The notes under the pieces are model-generated. The model saw only the letters and a list, made by a program, of their open reading frames with translations. It was not told where the DNA came from and did not search any database. Below, piece by piece: positions 1 to 7,844 of a stretch of DNA of 16,507 bases. The stretch is from an uncultured Eggerthella sp. (GTDB lineage Bacteria > Actinomycetota > Coriobacteriia > Coriobacteriales > Eggerthellaceae): assembly GCA_900556585.1 (NCBI GenBank), contig USPD01000022.1, positions 1 to 16,507 on the forward strand, in the 5' to 3' direction. The translations under genes and the position numbers were made by a program. Each line of letters starts with the position of its first letter. Position 1 is the stretch's first letter.

Positions 1-90
1 ACTTATATATGAGAATCTGTGGAAATGGTCTTAGCCAAAATCGCTTTATCTCAATCACAAAACCACAAGGCAAGAGGGAGTGAGCCTACT

Positions 91-792
91 GTGGCATATA
101 TAGAATTCAACAATGTAGTGAAATGCTACGGATCAGGAGCAACTGAAATCCGTGCGCTCGATGGTGCCTCATTCAGTGTTGAAGCAGGAGAACTTGCCAT
201 AATTTTAGGAGCATCTGGCGCCGGCAAAACTACCGCACTAAACATCTTAGGCGGCATGGATGGCGCAACTTCTGGCAACGTACTGGTTGACGGACATGAC
301 ATTGCTTCCTGCAGTGAAACGGAACTGGTGGAATATCGTCGCTCCGCTGTGGGTTTTGTGTTCCAGTTCTACAACCTGGTGCCTACCCTTACCGCAAAAG
401 AAAATGTCGAGTTGGCCGCGCAAATTTGCCCTGACTCCCTTGACGCCACCGAAACCCTTATTCAAGTGGGTCTGGGCGAACGCTTGGATAATTTTCCCGC
501 GCAACTTTCTGGCGGCGAACAGCAGCGTGTTGCAATTGCGCGCGCTCTAGCTAAAAACCCAAAATTGCTGTTGTGCGACGAACCAACCGGCGCTCTTGAT
601 TACCGCACAGGCAAGCAGATTTTGCAGCTACTTCAAGATATGTGCCGCACTAGCGGCATGACCACCTTGATCATTACGCATAATGCCGCCCTCGCGCCCA
701 TGGCCGATCGTGTAATTCACGTAAACAGTGGGCGCGTTACCTCCATAGAAACGAATCCCGCACCTACCCCAATTACCGACATTGAATGGTAG
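91..792 (+). CDS. ABC transporter ATP-binding protein (LolD/MacB type)
   Basis: This is the ATPase subunit of a MacB/LolD/SalX-type ABC system and would power the FtsX-like permease encoded directly downstream. I chose the GTG at 91 because AGGGAG lies about 10 bases upstream and the resulting 233 residues match the usual length of the family; an in-frame GTG at 19 or ATG at 25 would add about 24 atypical residues. All ATPase motifs are present: Walker A GASGAGKT near residues 40-47, the Q-loop glutamine near 92 (FVFQFYNLVPTLT), signature LSGGEQQR near 139-146, Walker B LLLCDEPTGALD near 159-170 and the switch histidine in IITHN near 197. The FYNL(V/I)P stretch after the Q-loop is typical of this family. 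The next gene starts 7 bases after the stop, so the two are probably one operon. The transported substrate cannot be read from the sequence. Confidence 0.93.
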   Translation: MAYIEFNNVVKCYGSGATEIRALDGASFSVEAGELAIILGASGAGKTTALNILGGMDGATSGNVLVDGHDIASCSETELVEYRRSAVGFVFQFYNLVPTLTAKENVELAAQICPDSLDATETLIQVGLGERLDNFPAQLSGGEQQRVAIARALAKNPKLLLCDEPTGALDYRTGKQILQLLQDMCRTSGMTTLIITHNAALAPMADRVIHVNSGRVTSIETNPAPTPITDIEW

Positions 793-799
793 GCAACTT

Positions 800-3700
800 A
801 TGGCACGCGCGTTTCGAAAAGACATCTGGCGAACTATTACCCAAAGCCGCAAGCGCTTTGTTTCCATTTTGGTCATTTGCGCTCTTGGCGTAACAATGGT
901 TACCGGTCTGCGTGCATCATGTTTTGACTTGCGCGCTTCCGCCGATGCCTTCTTTGATTCGCAACATCTCTACGATATTTCTATCCAATCAACCCTCGGT
1001 TTAAGTGCCGAAGATGTACAGGAACTGGCACATGTTGAAGGCGTTGACAAAGCCGAAGGTGCCTGGGAAGAAACCACCTATACCGATGCAGGATCACAGC
1101 GCTTAAGTGTTGATGTAAAGGCACTTTCTGCTGATGGCATAAATGCACCCTATATTGTTGAAGGATCCCTACCCACAAACGAAAACGAAGTTGCAGTTAC
1201 CCAAAACTTCCTCACAACCACGGGGCTTTCCCTTGGAGACACCGTAACGCTAGAAAAGAGCAGTGACGCGGTATTTAAGCGCGTAGACTACATCATCACC
1301 GCTTCCGTGATTGATCCCACTGAACTAACCAGTCCAACAGGGCCTATCGCCATTCGCGCAAGCGCTTCGTCTGATTGCTGTTTTTTCGTAACGCAGGATG
1401 CAGTTGATCCCGAAATGGCAGACGCCTTCACCATTATTTACCTTATTGCAAGCAATACTGAAGGAACGTCCTGTTATTCAGATGAATACACTGCAACCAT
1501 TGACGAATTAGTAAACCGCATTGAAAATCTTCGCGCAGACCGCGAACTTGCCCGCACTAACGAAATAAAGCAAGACGCGCATGCCACTATTGACGAAGAA
1601 GAAGCTACCGCCCAGGATGAATTTGCCAGTGCCGAATCACAGCTGGCAGATGCCCAAAAGCAAATTGATGATGGCTGGGCGGAGCTCAATGCAAGCAAAG
1701 AACAACTTGCTAGTGGTCAACAGCAGCTTGAAAGCAGCCAAGCGCAGCTTGATGAGCAAGCAGCGCAATTAGCTGACGCACGTACTCAACTAGAAGATGG
1801 GCTTGCTCAAGTAGCCGAAGGACGCGCTCAGCTTGAAGCAAGTATTGAACCAGGTAAAGCTGCAATCAATACACAAATTGATGCCCAAATAGATCAGCTT
1901 AACGAACAGTTTGACAACCCCAGCAATCCCGAGACAGACTTACCTGCCGAGATGTATCAGCAATACCTGGCAGCGCTTCAAAAAATCGAATCAGCACGAA
2001 CAGAAGCGCTCAATTCGTTTGATGCCACCATAGCTGAAAATCGCGCAACACTTGATACTACTGAACAGCAACTACGCCAACAGTTAGACCAGGTTGCAAC
2101 AGGTGAAGCAGCGCTGTCTGCGGGACGCGCTCAGCTTGATTCGAGCAAGCAAGAACTAGCAACAGGTACCGAGCAGCTTGCCAACGGCGAAGCTGAATTG
2201 CGTGCTGGCCAAGAAGAGCTTGATTCGCAACGCAGCGAATACGAAGCAAGCAAAGCTGACGCCCTACAACAAATTGCCGATGCTCGTGCGGAAGTTGACG
2301 ACATAGAACAAGCGCAGTGGTATGTTCAAACGCGCGACTCCAATGCGGGATATACCAGCGTCGAAAGTGACGCTTCGTCCATTGAGGCAATTGGCTTGGT
2401 ATTCCCCGTTGTGTTTATCATTGTTGCTGTGCTGATTGCCCTTACCACCATCACCCGCATGGTAGAAGAAGAACGCAGCTTAATTGGTACCTACAAATCG
2501 CTTGGTTATAGCCGCCATGCCATCTTAATGAAGTACCTTGCGTACGCCTTAGGCGCTTCCTTGCTTGGTGGATTACTGGGCGAATTTTGCGGATTCATCG
2601 CCTTTCCCACATTCCTGTTTAGCGTTGTGTTTGAGGCAATGTATCAAATTCCTGAATACCTGTATTCATTTGATACCTTCTACGGAATTGGCAGCATTCT
2701 GTTCTTTATCGTAGGCATTGCTGGTGCAGCAGTTATTGCCTGCCGTTCAGAACTGAAGCAAACTCCTGCTGCTCTCATGCGCCCGAAAGCTCCAAAAGCT
2801 GGATCGCGAATTTTGTTGGAGCGTATTACCCCGCTATGGAAACGCATGTCGTTTTTGAACAAAGTTACGGCACGTAATATCTTCCGCTACAAAAAGCGCT
2901 TCCTTATGACGATATTCGGCATCATGGGTTGCATGGCGTTGCTGGTATGCGGTTTTGCCATTCGTGATTCCGTTCACGCGCTTTCAGACATGCAATACAA
3001 CGACATCAACCGCTATGACGTATTAGCCGTTGTTAATCAGGATGATTTCGATTCGTCTCTTACAACCTTAGAAAAAGACAGCCGAATTATCGCGGTACAG
3101 CCCCTTGGCGTAGATAGCGTTACAGTTAGCGCTGCAACAGCTGACACAAATAGCTCAGCTGACCCAACAACGAGCGAATCGGGCGCTGAAGCAGCAGAAA
3201 CAAGTAAATCAAACGCCGAAACAACTAACACAAGTACCGCAAGCACAAACTTCACAAAAGAGAGCCTGCAATTATTTATTGTGCCCGATGGTGCTCCCCT
3301 AACTGACTTCATCAATACCCGCACTTCCGCTGATTCTCCTTGCGAATTAACAAACGATGGAATTTTGCTCACCCGTAATGCAGCGGAACTGCTAGAAGTG
3401 AACACTGGAAGCAACGTGCACATAGAAACAAGCACACTTGATCAAGCTAATGTTCCCGTGCAAAACGTTATTGATAATTATCTAGGCAATGCCGCCTATA
3501 TTACTGAAAGTACCTACGAAGAATACTTCGGCAATACCGCTGATTTGAATGGCTTCTTTATTAATCTAGCCAGCAATGATGCAGATCAGCAAGAAGTGTT
3601 TGCCGATGAGCTAGCAAGCAACGAAACATTCATGAGCGTTACCAGCACCCAGAAGATGAGCGAAGAGTTCTCTCAATCTTTTCAACTTATTAACACTGTG

Positions 3701-4090
3701 GTGTACGTAATTATTGTGTTGGCTGCTGCGCTTGCTTTTGTAGTGCTGTTTACACTTTCGACCACCAACATTTCTGAGCGTATTCGCGAACTTGCCACCA
3801 TCAAAGTATTAGGTTTCCGCAAACGCGAAGTAAATCACTACGTAAACAAAGAAACTATTTTGCTTACTGCATTAGGGATGATTGCAGGCATTCCATTGGG
3901 ATATGCCTTCAGCCAATCCCTTACCTATGTGCTTAAGATGCCTTCGATTTACTTTGCCGTAACTATTGAACCTATCAGCTACGTATACGCCTGCGCGCTT
4001 ACCTTGTTTTTTGCTTGGTTGGTAGCGCTATTTTCAAACCGCGCACTTGCAAAGATTGACATGATTGAAGCTCTAAAGAGCGTCGAATAG
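800..4090 (+). CDS. Large two-domain FtsX/MacB-like ABC permease with extracellular coiled coil
   Basis: This is the membrane partner of the preceding ATPase, about 1096 residues from the ATG at 800; a TTG at 782 would overlap the upstream gene. Order of parts: transmembrane helix about 20-37; extracellular domain; long Gln/Ala/Glu-rich coiled coil about 263-507 with repeated QL..G..QL spacing; three helices about 529-553, 577-612 and 624-648 (first FtsX domain); helix about 698-722; a second extracellular domain with a Ser/Thr/Ala-rich stretch near 773-821; and three final helices about 962-990, 1017-1040 and 1059-1080 (second FtsX domain). Two FtsX units in one chain suggest a pseudo-dimer that needs no second permease. 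MacB-type systems usually act on substrates at the outer membrane face by mechanotransmission rather than by classical transport; that role here is inference. The ribosome binding site is weak (TAGG), consistent with translational coupling. Export of a peptide or lipid, or resistance, is possible. Confidence 0.88.
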   Translation: MARAFRKDIWRTITQSRKRFVSILVICALGVTMVTGLRASCFDLRASADAFFDSQHLYDISIQSTLGLSAEDVQELAHVEGVDKAEGAWEETTYTDAGSQRLSVDVKALSADGINAPYIVEGSLPTNENEVAVTQNFLTTTGLSLGDTVTLEKSSDAVFKRVDYIITASVIDPTELTSPTGPIAIRASASSDCCFFVTQDAVDPEMADAFTIIYLIASNTEGTSCYSDEYTATIDELVNRIENLRADRELARTNEIKQDAHATIDEEEATAQDEFASAESQLADAQKQIDDGWAELNASKEQLASGQQQLESSQAQLDEQAAQLADARTQLEDGLAQVAEGRAQLEASIEPGKAAINTQIDAQIDQLNEQFDNPSNPETDLPAEMYQQYLAALQKIESARTEALNSFDATIAENRATLDTTEQQLRQQLDQVATGEAALSAGRAQLDSSKQELATGTEQLANGEAELRAGQEELDSQRSEYEASKADALQQIADARAEVDDIEQAQWYVQTRDSNAGYTSVESDASSIEAIGLVFPVVFIIVAVLIALTTITRMVEEERSLIGTYKSLGYSRHAILMKYLAYALGASLLGGLLGEFCGFIAFPTFLFSVVFEAMYQIPEYLYSFDTFYGIGSILFFIVGIAGAAVIACRSELKQTPAALMRPKAPKAGSRILLERITPLWKRMSFLNKVTARNIFRYKKRFLMTIFGIMGCMALLVCGFAIRDSVHALSDMQYNDINRYDVLAVVNQDDFDSSLTTLEKDSRIIAVQPLGVDSVTVSAATADTNSSADPTTSESGAEAAETSKSNAETTNTSTASTNFTKESLQLFIVPDGAPLTDFINTRTSADSPCELTNDGILLTRNAAELLEVNTGSNVHIETSTLDQANVPVQNVIDNYLGNAAYITESTYEEYFGNTADLNGFFINLASNDADQQEVFADELASNETFMSVTSTQKMSEEFSQSFQLINTVVYVIIVLAAALAFVVLFTLSTTNISERIRELATIKVLGFRKREVNHYVNKETILLTALGMIAGIPLGYAFSQSLTYVLKMPSIYFAVTIEPISYVYACALTLFFAWLVALFSNRALAKIDMIEALKSVE

Positions 4091-4099
4091 ACAGCATTT

Positions 4100-4119
4100 A
4101 CTCTTGTAGAGTTTGCCTT
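4100..4119 (+). terminator. Weak candidate terminator after the ABC permease
   Basis: A 5-bp stem ACTCT/AGAGT with loop TGT begins 10 bases after the permease stop and is followed by TTTGCCTTT. The stem is short and AT-rich with an interrupted T tract, so it is at best a weak intrinsic terminator. The rest of the 122-base convergent gap shows only another weak dyad (ATCAA/TTGAT near 4160). Confidence 0.3.
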
Positions 4120-4212
4120 TCCAAAGCTTACTTTAGTACAACTTACTTCCACAAGATCAACCTCGCTTGATTGACTTCTGCGGATTATATTTTGTGATGC
4201 TAGTCTACCTGA

Positions 4213-5376
4213 TTAGCTTTCGTTTGATTGGTTTTTGTTTACTTCAGGTGCGCTAGGTTCGCTCTGATTTTTGCGTTCGGGTTTTTTACGAGGATTAAAG
4301 TGGTGACTCAACGCATCGCCTAACAAGCGAAGCTTCACAATGGCATACACCGTAACGCCTGCCGCCACCAAGAAAATTGGAATACGCACCAAGTTATCTG
4401 CTACGGTAACTACCATGCCACATGCAGCCAGCATAATAGTCCACGCCCACATAATAAGCACCGTTGCGCGTTGGCTGAATCCGGCACGCATAAGCCTGTG
4501 GTGAATGTGACCCTTATCTGCAGCATCGATGGGTTTATGCTCACGCTTGCGGCGAACAATAGCAAAAAAGGTATCTAAAATAGGAACACCCGCAGCAAGA
4601 ATAGGAACCAGCAAAGAAACAAACAAAGCAGAACGCGCTACCGCAAATAAAGAAATAATTCCTAGCGAAAAACCTAGAAGCAACGCGCCTGAATCACCCA
4701 TAAAAATGGAGGCTGGATAAAAGTTATCCTTCAAAAAACCAATGCATGCACCCAGAAGCAATACCGCAAACACGGCAGCATCGGGACGATCAGTTATAAC
4801 CGCAAATACCAAAATAGTAACGGCAGAAATTGCAGTAATACCCGCAGCTAGTCCATCAAGACCATCAATTAAGTTGATAACGTTTGCAAACGCCACCAAA
4901 TAAAACACGGTTAGGGGATAAGCCACCCACCCAAATTCAATATAACCATCTCCAATAGGATTATGGATGTTCGCCAACAACAAACCCGATCCCGCAACAA
5001 TACAGGCAGCTACTACCTGGCCTAAAAACTTAGCTTTTGGGCTTAGATCCACAATATCATCCACTACACCAACGCCAAACATAACCACAACGCCAATAAA
5101 CACGCCGACGTAGTTAGGGGTAATATCGTCATTAGGAGTAAACGGGTTTTCCCACCCGAAATAAGTCATGCCTACAAACAGCACGATGATTGCCGCAATA
5201 ATGCCTCCAAAAATAGCAACGCCACCTAATCGAGGAATAGGCAGCATATTCACGCGGCGAGCACTGGGGTAATCAATAGCATCAAAATGAACGGCCAAGC
5301 GTTTCGCGAAAGGAATAAGCGCAATAGTAACTAGCCCAGACACCAAGAAGAGCACGGCATATTCAGCCCAATTCAT
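4213..5376 (-). CDS. wecA/tagO: Undecaprenyl-phosphate GlcNAc-1-phosphate transferase (WecA/TagO/Rfe family)
   Basis: This polytopic membrane enzyme of the MraY/WecA superfamily would transfer GlcNAc-1-phosphate from UDP-GlcNAc to a polyprenyl phosphate, the first step of teichoic acid, arabinogalactan-type or other lipid-linked glycan synthesis. The start at 5376 has the strong site AGGAGG six bases upstream and gives MNWAEYAVLF; the open frame continues upstream to 5454 without support. The protein is 387 residues. Diagnostic motifs: VVDD near 104-107, the NVINLIDGLDGLA stretch at 165-177, FMGDSG at 225-230, and the cytoplasmic KGHIHHRL loop near 288-295, which separates WecA/TagO enzymes from MraY. 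A hydrophilic Lys/Asn/Ser-rich tail ends the protein. It is monocistronic and divergent from a glycosyltransferase. With the GlfT1/GlfT2-like genes 8-11 kb away it may start a galactan-type polymer, but a teichoic-acid role cannot be excluded. Confidence 0.92.
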   Translation of the reverse strand: MNWAEYAVLFLVSGLVTIALIPFAKRLAVHFDAIDYPSARRVNMLPIPRLGGVAIFGGIIAAIIVLFVGMTYFGWENPFTPNDDITPNYVGVFIGVVVMFGVGVVDDIVDLSPKAKFLGQVVAACIVAGSGLLLANIHNPIGDGYIEFGWVAYPLTVFYLVAFANVINLIDGLDGLAAGITAISAVTILVFAVITDRPDAAVFAVLLLGACIGFLKDNFYPASIFMGDSGALLLGFSLGIISLFAVARSALFVSLLVPILAAGVPILDTFFAIVRRKREHKPIDAADKGHIHHRLMRAGFSQRATVLIMWAWTIMLAACGMVVTVADNLVRIPIFLVAAGVTVYAIVKLRLLGDALSHHFNPRKKPERKNQSEPSAPEVNKNQSNES

Positions 5377-5452
5377 GCTTACCCTCCTGGTTCTATTTTG
5401 CGTCGTTACTAACTTGGCGAATCGAAGTTCAGGATTTACGAATACGCCAAAC

Positions 5453-5474
5453 ACCGATTATATACCGTATCGGT
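5453..5474 (-). promoter_or_regulatory. Candidate wecA/tagO promoter -10 inside a dyad
   Basis: On the minus strand a perfect TATAAT (plus-strand 5457-5462) lies about 80 bases upstream of the wecA/tagO start. No good -35 sits at 16-18 bases; a TTGACA near plus-strand 5503 is too far away. The -10 overlaps an inverted repeat, ACCGAT-N10-ATCGGT (5453-5458 and 5469-5474), which could be a regulator site. By-eye call. Confidence 0.35.
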
Positions 5475-5587
5475 CACGATTTCGAAGCCTCCACGATTAA
5501 TTGTCAATGATTATTAGCAGTTTAAAGTAATAGCAGCTTGCTATGACGCTAAATTGCCCTGTAATTCGCTAAATACATGGAGGTACT

Positions 5588-5638
5588 TTGAACACATACG
5601 CTCTCCACAATTTACAAGCACCGATTTGTATAGAATGA
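5588..5638 (+). CDS. Possible 16-residue leader peptide
   Basis: A consensus Shine-Dalgarno GGAGGT sits three bases before a TTG that opens 16 codons (MNTYALHNLQAPICIE) and ends in TGA, 59 bases before the downstream ATG. The translated product has no recognisable motif. The only support is the unusually good ribosome binding site in an otherwise non-coding stretch. It could be a leader peptide or a chance match; three bases is also shorter than ideal spacing. Confidence 0.2.
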   Translation: MNTYALHNLQAPICIE

Positions 5639-5697
5639 CTTGGTGAGCTTATATTTCGTAACTTATTTGTTGCGTTTGGTTACCTATATTGGTTGTT

Positions 5698-6777
5698 ATG
5701 GGGGAAAATTCGTTGTCGCACAGCCCTTCAATAAGCATTATTATTCCGATCTACAACGTAGAGCGATGGCTTCGTCGCGCCGTCAATTCCCTGCAAAACC
5801 AAACATTCTCTAGCTATGAAATACTTTTAGTAGATGACGGCAGCACTGATAACAGCGGTATATTATGCGATCGCCTAGCCGATGACGATATGCGTATTCG
5901 TGTAATCCACCAAAAAAATGCGGGAGCTGCAAGCGCTCGCAATGCTGCTATTGCTATTGCCCGCGGCAAGTATCTATACTTCATGGATGGCGATGACTGG
6001 TGCGACAAGAACATGCTTGCTGACATGTACAAGGTCGCTTCCGAAAACAACCTTGATTTATTAGTAACTGGTTTCACGATTGATACGTATTACGACAATG
6101 AGGGGCGCTATTATCGCGAATTTCGCAATGCTCCTGACAAAATATTTGCATCACGTGATGAATTCCGCAATGAAGCGTATAAGCTATTCGACGCACAGCT
6201 TCTGTATGCACCATGGAATAAACTGTATCGTCGCGAATATTTAAACGAACACAACCTTCGCTTCCCCACCACCTTCTGGGACGATTTGCCCTTCAATTTA
6301 GATGTAATGCGTGATGTTGACCGCGTAGGTTGCCTAGACGGCCACTACTATCATTTCTTGCGCGCTCGAGCAGAAAGCGAAAACACCAAGTACCGCGCCG
6401 ACATGTACAACAAGCGCGAAGAAGAGCACCAATGGATGAAAGAGTTGTTCAAGTACTGGAATATTGATACTCCTGAAGTCCGCGAGTTTTTAGCGCGGCG
6501 CTACGCAGAGCGTTTAGTTGGCTGCATTGAAAACGTCACGAATAAAAATTGCACGCTTTCTTCAGCAGAAAAGAAAGCAGCCATTCGTGAAATGATTTCT
6601 ACCCCACAGGCACGCGAAGCACTTAAACTTGCCAAACCGCGAACCAAAATGATGGGCGTTGTATTGTGTCCTTTACGCATGGGCAACGTGAACTTAACCA
6701 TGATGCAGAGCTCTGTTATTTCGTGGGTACGCCAAAACAGCACTAATTTGTTTGCACGTTTGAAGGCCAACAGATAG
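5698..6777 (+). CDS. Family 2 glycosyltransferase (EpsJ/CpsJ-like)
   Basis: This is a GT-A fold, inverting family 2 glycosyltransferase of 359 residues from the ATG at 5698; the frame extends three codons further to a TTG at 5689. No clear Shine-Dalgarno precedes either codon. The N-terminal 100 residues are canonical: SIIIPIYNVERWL (13-25), VDDGSTDNSG (45-54) for nucleotide-sugar binding, NAGAASARN (74-82) and the metal-binding FMDGDDW (95-101). APWNKLYRR and the acidic FWDDLPFN segment near residue 193 match the acceptor-side half of exopolysaccharide and teichoic-acid glycosyltransferases. There is no obvious transmembrane segment, so it is likely cytoplasmic or membrane-associated. Donor sugar and acceptor cannot be told from sequence. 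Divergence from wecA/tagO suggests a role in the same lipid-linked glycan. Its 3' end is partly duplicated after the stop codon. Confidence 0.88.
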   Translation: MGENSLSHSPSISIIIPIYNVERWLRRAVNSLQNQTFSSYEILLVDDGSTDNSGILCDRLADDDMRIRVIHQKNAGAASARNAAIAIARGKYLYFMDGDDWCDKNMLADMYKVASENNLDLLVTGFTIDTYYDNEGRYYREFRNAPDKIFASRDEFRNEAYKLFDAQLLYAPWNKLYRREYLNEHNLRFPTTFWDDLPFNLDVMRDVDRVGCLDGHYYHFLRARAESENTKYRADMYNKREEEHQWMKELFKYWNIDTPEVREFLARRYAERLVGCIENVTNKNCTLSSAEKKAAIREMISTPQAREALKLAKPRTKMMGVVLCPLRMGNVNLTMMQSSVISWVRQNSTNLFARLKANR

Positions 6778-6814
6778 TCGTTATGCTTTGAACGATATTC
6801 GCATTTTGTGCGAC

Positions 6815-6856
6815 TTTGCACGCCTGAAGGCTAATAAGCAAACGAACGTTACTTAA
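6815..6856 (+). pseudogene. Remnant copy of the glycosyltransferase 3' end
   Basis: About 64 bases after the last codons of the glycosyltransferase, the peptide FARLKAN is encoded again (6815-6835), one base out of frame with the first copy (6751-6771). The four nucleotide differences between the copies are all synonymous (CGT/CGC, TTG/CTG, GCC/GCT, AAC/AAT). The second copy then reads KQTNVT and stops at 6856, overlapping the end of the convergent TSUP gene. It looks like the scar of a lost tandem paralogue or an old 3'-end exchange, although the match is only 7 codons. Confidence 0.4.
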
Positions 6857-7562
6857 AGAACAGCACCAAACCCACAACAATCAGCAGCACATAGCTTGCT
6901 TTTATGAATTGTTCTTGGCTGATGCGCTTTTGAATAAGTCCGCCTAGCCAAGTAACAAGTACCAGCAACGGAATGCACACCAACAAAATCAGCCAGCCAT
7001 CGCCAGAAAGATCGCCGCGGATAACGCCGAATAAGCCATAGGTGCTATTCAGAATGGTCCACACAGCCGTAGTGGTAGCACGAAATTCTTCTTTTGTTTT
7101 TAGTTTCTGCAGTGCATAAATTGCCAGAAATGAACCACCCGAAACAAACATGCCCTGAATGATACCTGCAATAGCAACTATAAGAATAAGCATCCATTCA
7201 GGAAGCATTTTATTTTCCTTGTTGAAGAAAAGCCCGCGAATCGCGATAACCAAAATAGCAACGCCATAAATTTTTTGAAGAAAATCAAGTGGAGCAATGG
7301 TATTAATCCAAGCACCGACACACATAAAAACGATCATGATGCCGGACATTTTTACTACTTCACGCCAAACAATATGCTTAAAGCTTGTTACAGCAATCAT
7401 GACGCTTGCAAGAAATCCGGTGCAGTTAAGCACAGTGATGGAAGTTTCGTGCCCAATAGTAACCATACCTACAGGCATAGCAAAAATATTGCCTGCAAAA
7501 CCCGTAATGCCGTTGATCAGGTATGCAAAGGCAAAAGCTCCCCAAAACAGATACTTTTCCAT
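6849..7562 (-). CDS. TSUP family transporter (TauE/SafE, DUF81)
   Basis: This integral membrane protein of 237 residues consists almost wholly of hydrophobic helices (about seven or eight). It begins MEKYLFWGAFAFAYLINGITGFAG, with the early G-FAG loop typical of the TauE/SafE (TSUP) family, and a related GxxxGxxxSGGSF segment (QGMFVSGGSF near residues 139-148) opens the second half, reflecting the family's internal duplication. Family members carry sulfite, sulfonates, sulfoacetate or other small organic anions; the substrate here is not deducible. The ATG at 7562 has a GAGGGGG ribosome binding site about six bases upstream. It is monocistronic, convergent with the glycosyltransferase and divergent from murB. 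At about 237 residues it is slightly short for the family but begins and ends plausibly. Confidence 0.88.
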   Translation of the reverse strand: MEKYLFWGAFAFAYLINGITGFAGNIFAMPVGMVTIGHETSITVLNCTGFLASVMIAVTSFKHIVWREVVKMSGIMIVFMCVGAWINTIAPLDFLQKIYGVAILVIAIRGLFFNKENKMLPEWMLILIVAIAGIIQGMFVSGGSFLAIYALQKLKTKEEFRATTTAVWTILNSTYGLFGVIRGDLSGDGWLILLVCIPLLVLVTWLGGLIQKRISQEQFIKASYVLLIVVGLVLFFK

Positions 7563-7620
7563 GCAAACCCCCTCTATTGCATCACAAACACAACGAAATA
7601 CGCCTCAAAATGCAACGTTT

Positions 7621-7663
7621 CCCCACTGCTGATGCATTGTACCCCACTGCTATCGTAATGCAA
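7621..7663 (-). promoter_or_regulatory. Candidate TSUP gene promoter flanked by direct repeats
   Basis: On the minus strand TTGCAT (plus 7658-7663), a 16-base spacer and TACAAT (plus 7636-7641) form a plausible sigma-70-type promoter about 75 bases upstream of the start. Two identical ten-base repeats, CCCCACTGCT on the plus strand at 7621-7630 and 7642-7651, start 21 bases apart on either side of the -10, as expected for a dimeric or tandem repressor site. No experimental support. Confidence 0.35.
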
Positions 7664-7740
7664 GGTTCACTATATAGCACAAATAAAGGCACAAGAACTG
7701 AACTAGAAGAGGCGTTGTGTCAGCACACATAAACAATGCG

Positions 7741-7769
7741 TTAACAGACCGAGCACTACGTAGCATAAA
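7741..7769 (+). promoter_or_regulatory. Candidate murB promoter
   Basis: TTAACA (7741-7746) and CATAAA (7764-7769) are separated by 17 bases. The palindrome CTACGTAG (7756-7763) sits directly before the -10. If used, transcription would start near 7776 and produce a leader of about 140 bases carrying a hairpin and tandem repeats. By-eye match; the -10 is only 4 of 6. Confidence 0.3.
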
Positions 7770-7803
7770 AGCATTTGTGCGCTACACTACGTTTCAAAAG
7801 AAT

Positions 7804-7823
7804 TGCCGAATACATACTCGGCA
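7804..7823 (+). other. Small hairpin in the murB leader
   Basis: A GCCGA/TCGGC stem, extendable to 6 bp with the flanking T-A pair, encloses an 8-base loop (ATACATAC). It lies between the candidate murB promoter and the repeat cluster. No T tract follows, so it is not a canonical terminator. Confidence 0.35.
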
Positions 7824-7844
7824 GAAAACGTGACCTACTACACA

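Larger units (their letters stand above)
5377..5697. other. Divergent intergenic region between wecA/tagO and a glycosyltransferase
   Basis: This 321-base AT-rich spacer holds the wecA/tagO leader and -10/dyad near 5453-5474. It also has an isolated consensus ribosome binding site GGAGGT at 5579-5584 in front of a 16-codon TTG-initiated frame (5588-5638). No RNA gene or clear terminator is visible. No convincing -35/-10 pair for the rightward glycosyltransferase could be picked out. Confidence 0.5.

Noticed and set aside
1..90. Coding start of the ABC ATPase at 19 or 25
   Set aside because: The extra residues precede the conserved first strand and have no family counterpart; a good ribosome binding site serves the GTG at 91.
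2058..2390. 110-codon minus-strand frame inside the permease gene
   Set aside because: It is antisense to the Gln/Ala-rich coiled coil; the repeated codons create the open frame.
3037..3435. 132-codon minus-strand frame inside the permease gene
   Set aside because: It is the reverse shadow of the Ser/Thr/Ala-rich segment, whose codon bias keeps the opposite strand free of stops.
7275..7732. Overlapping plus-strand frames across the TSUP gene start
   Set aside because: They are mostly antisense to the well-supported transporter and have no domain or ribosome binding site.
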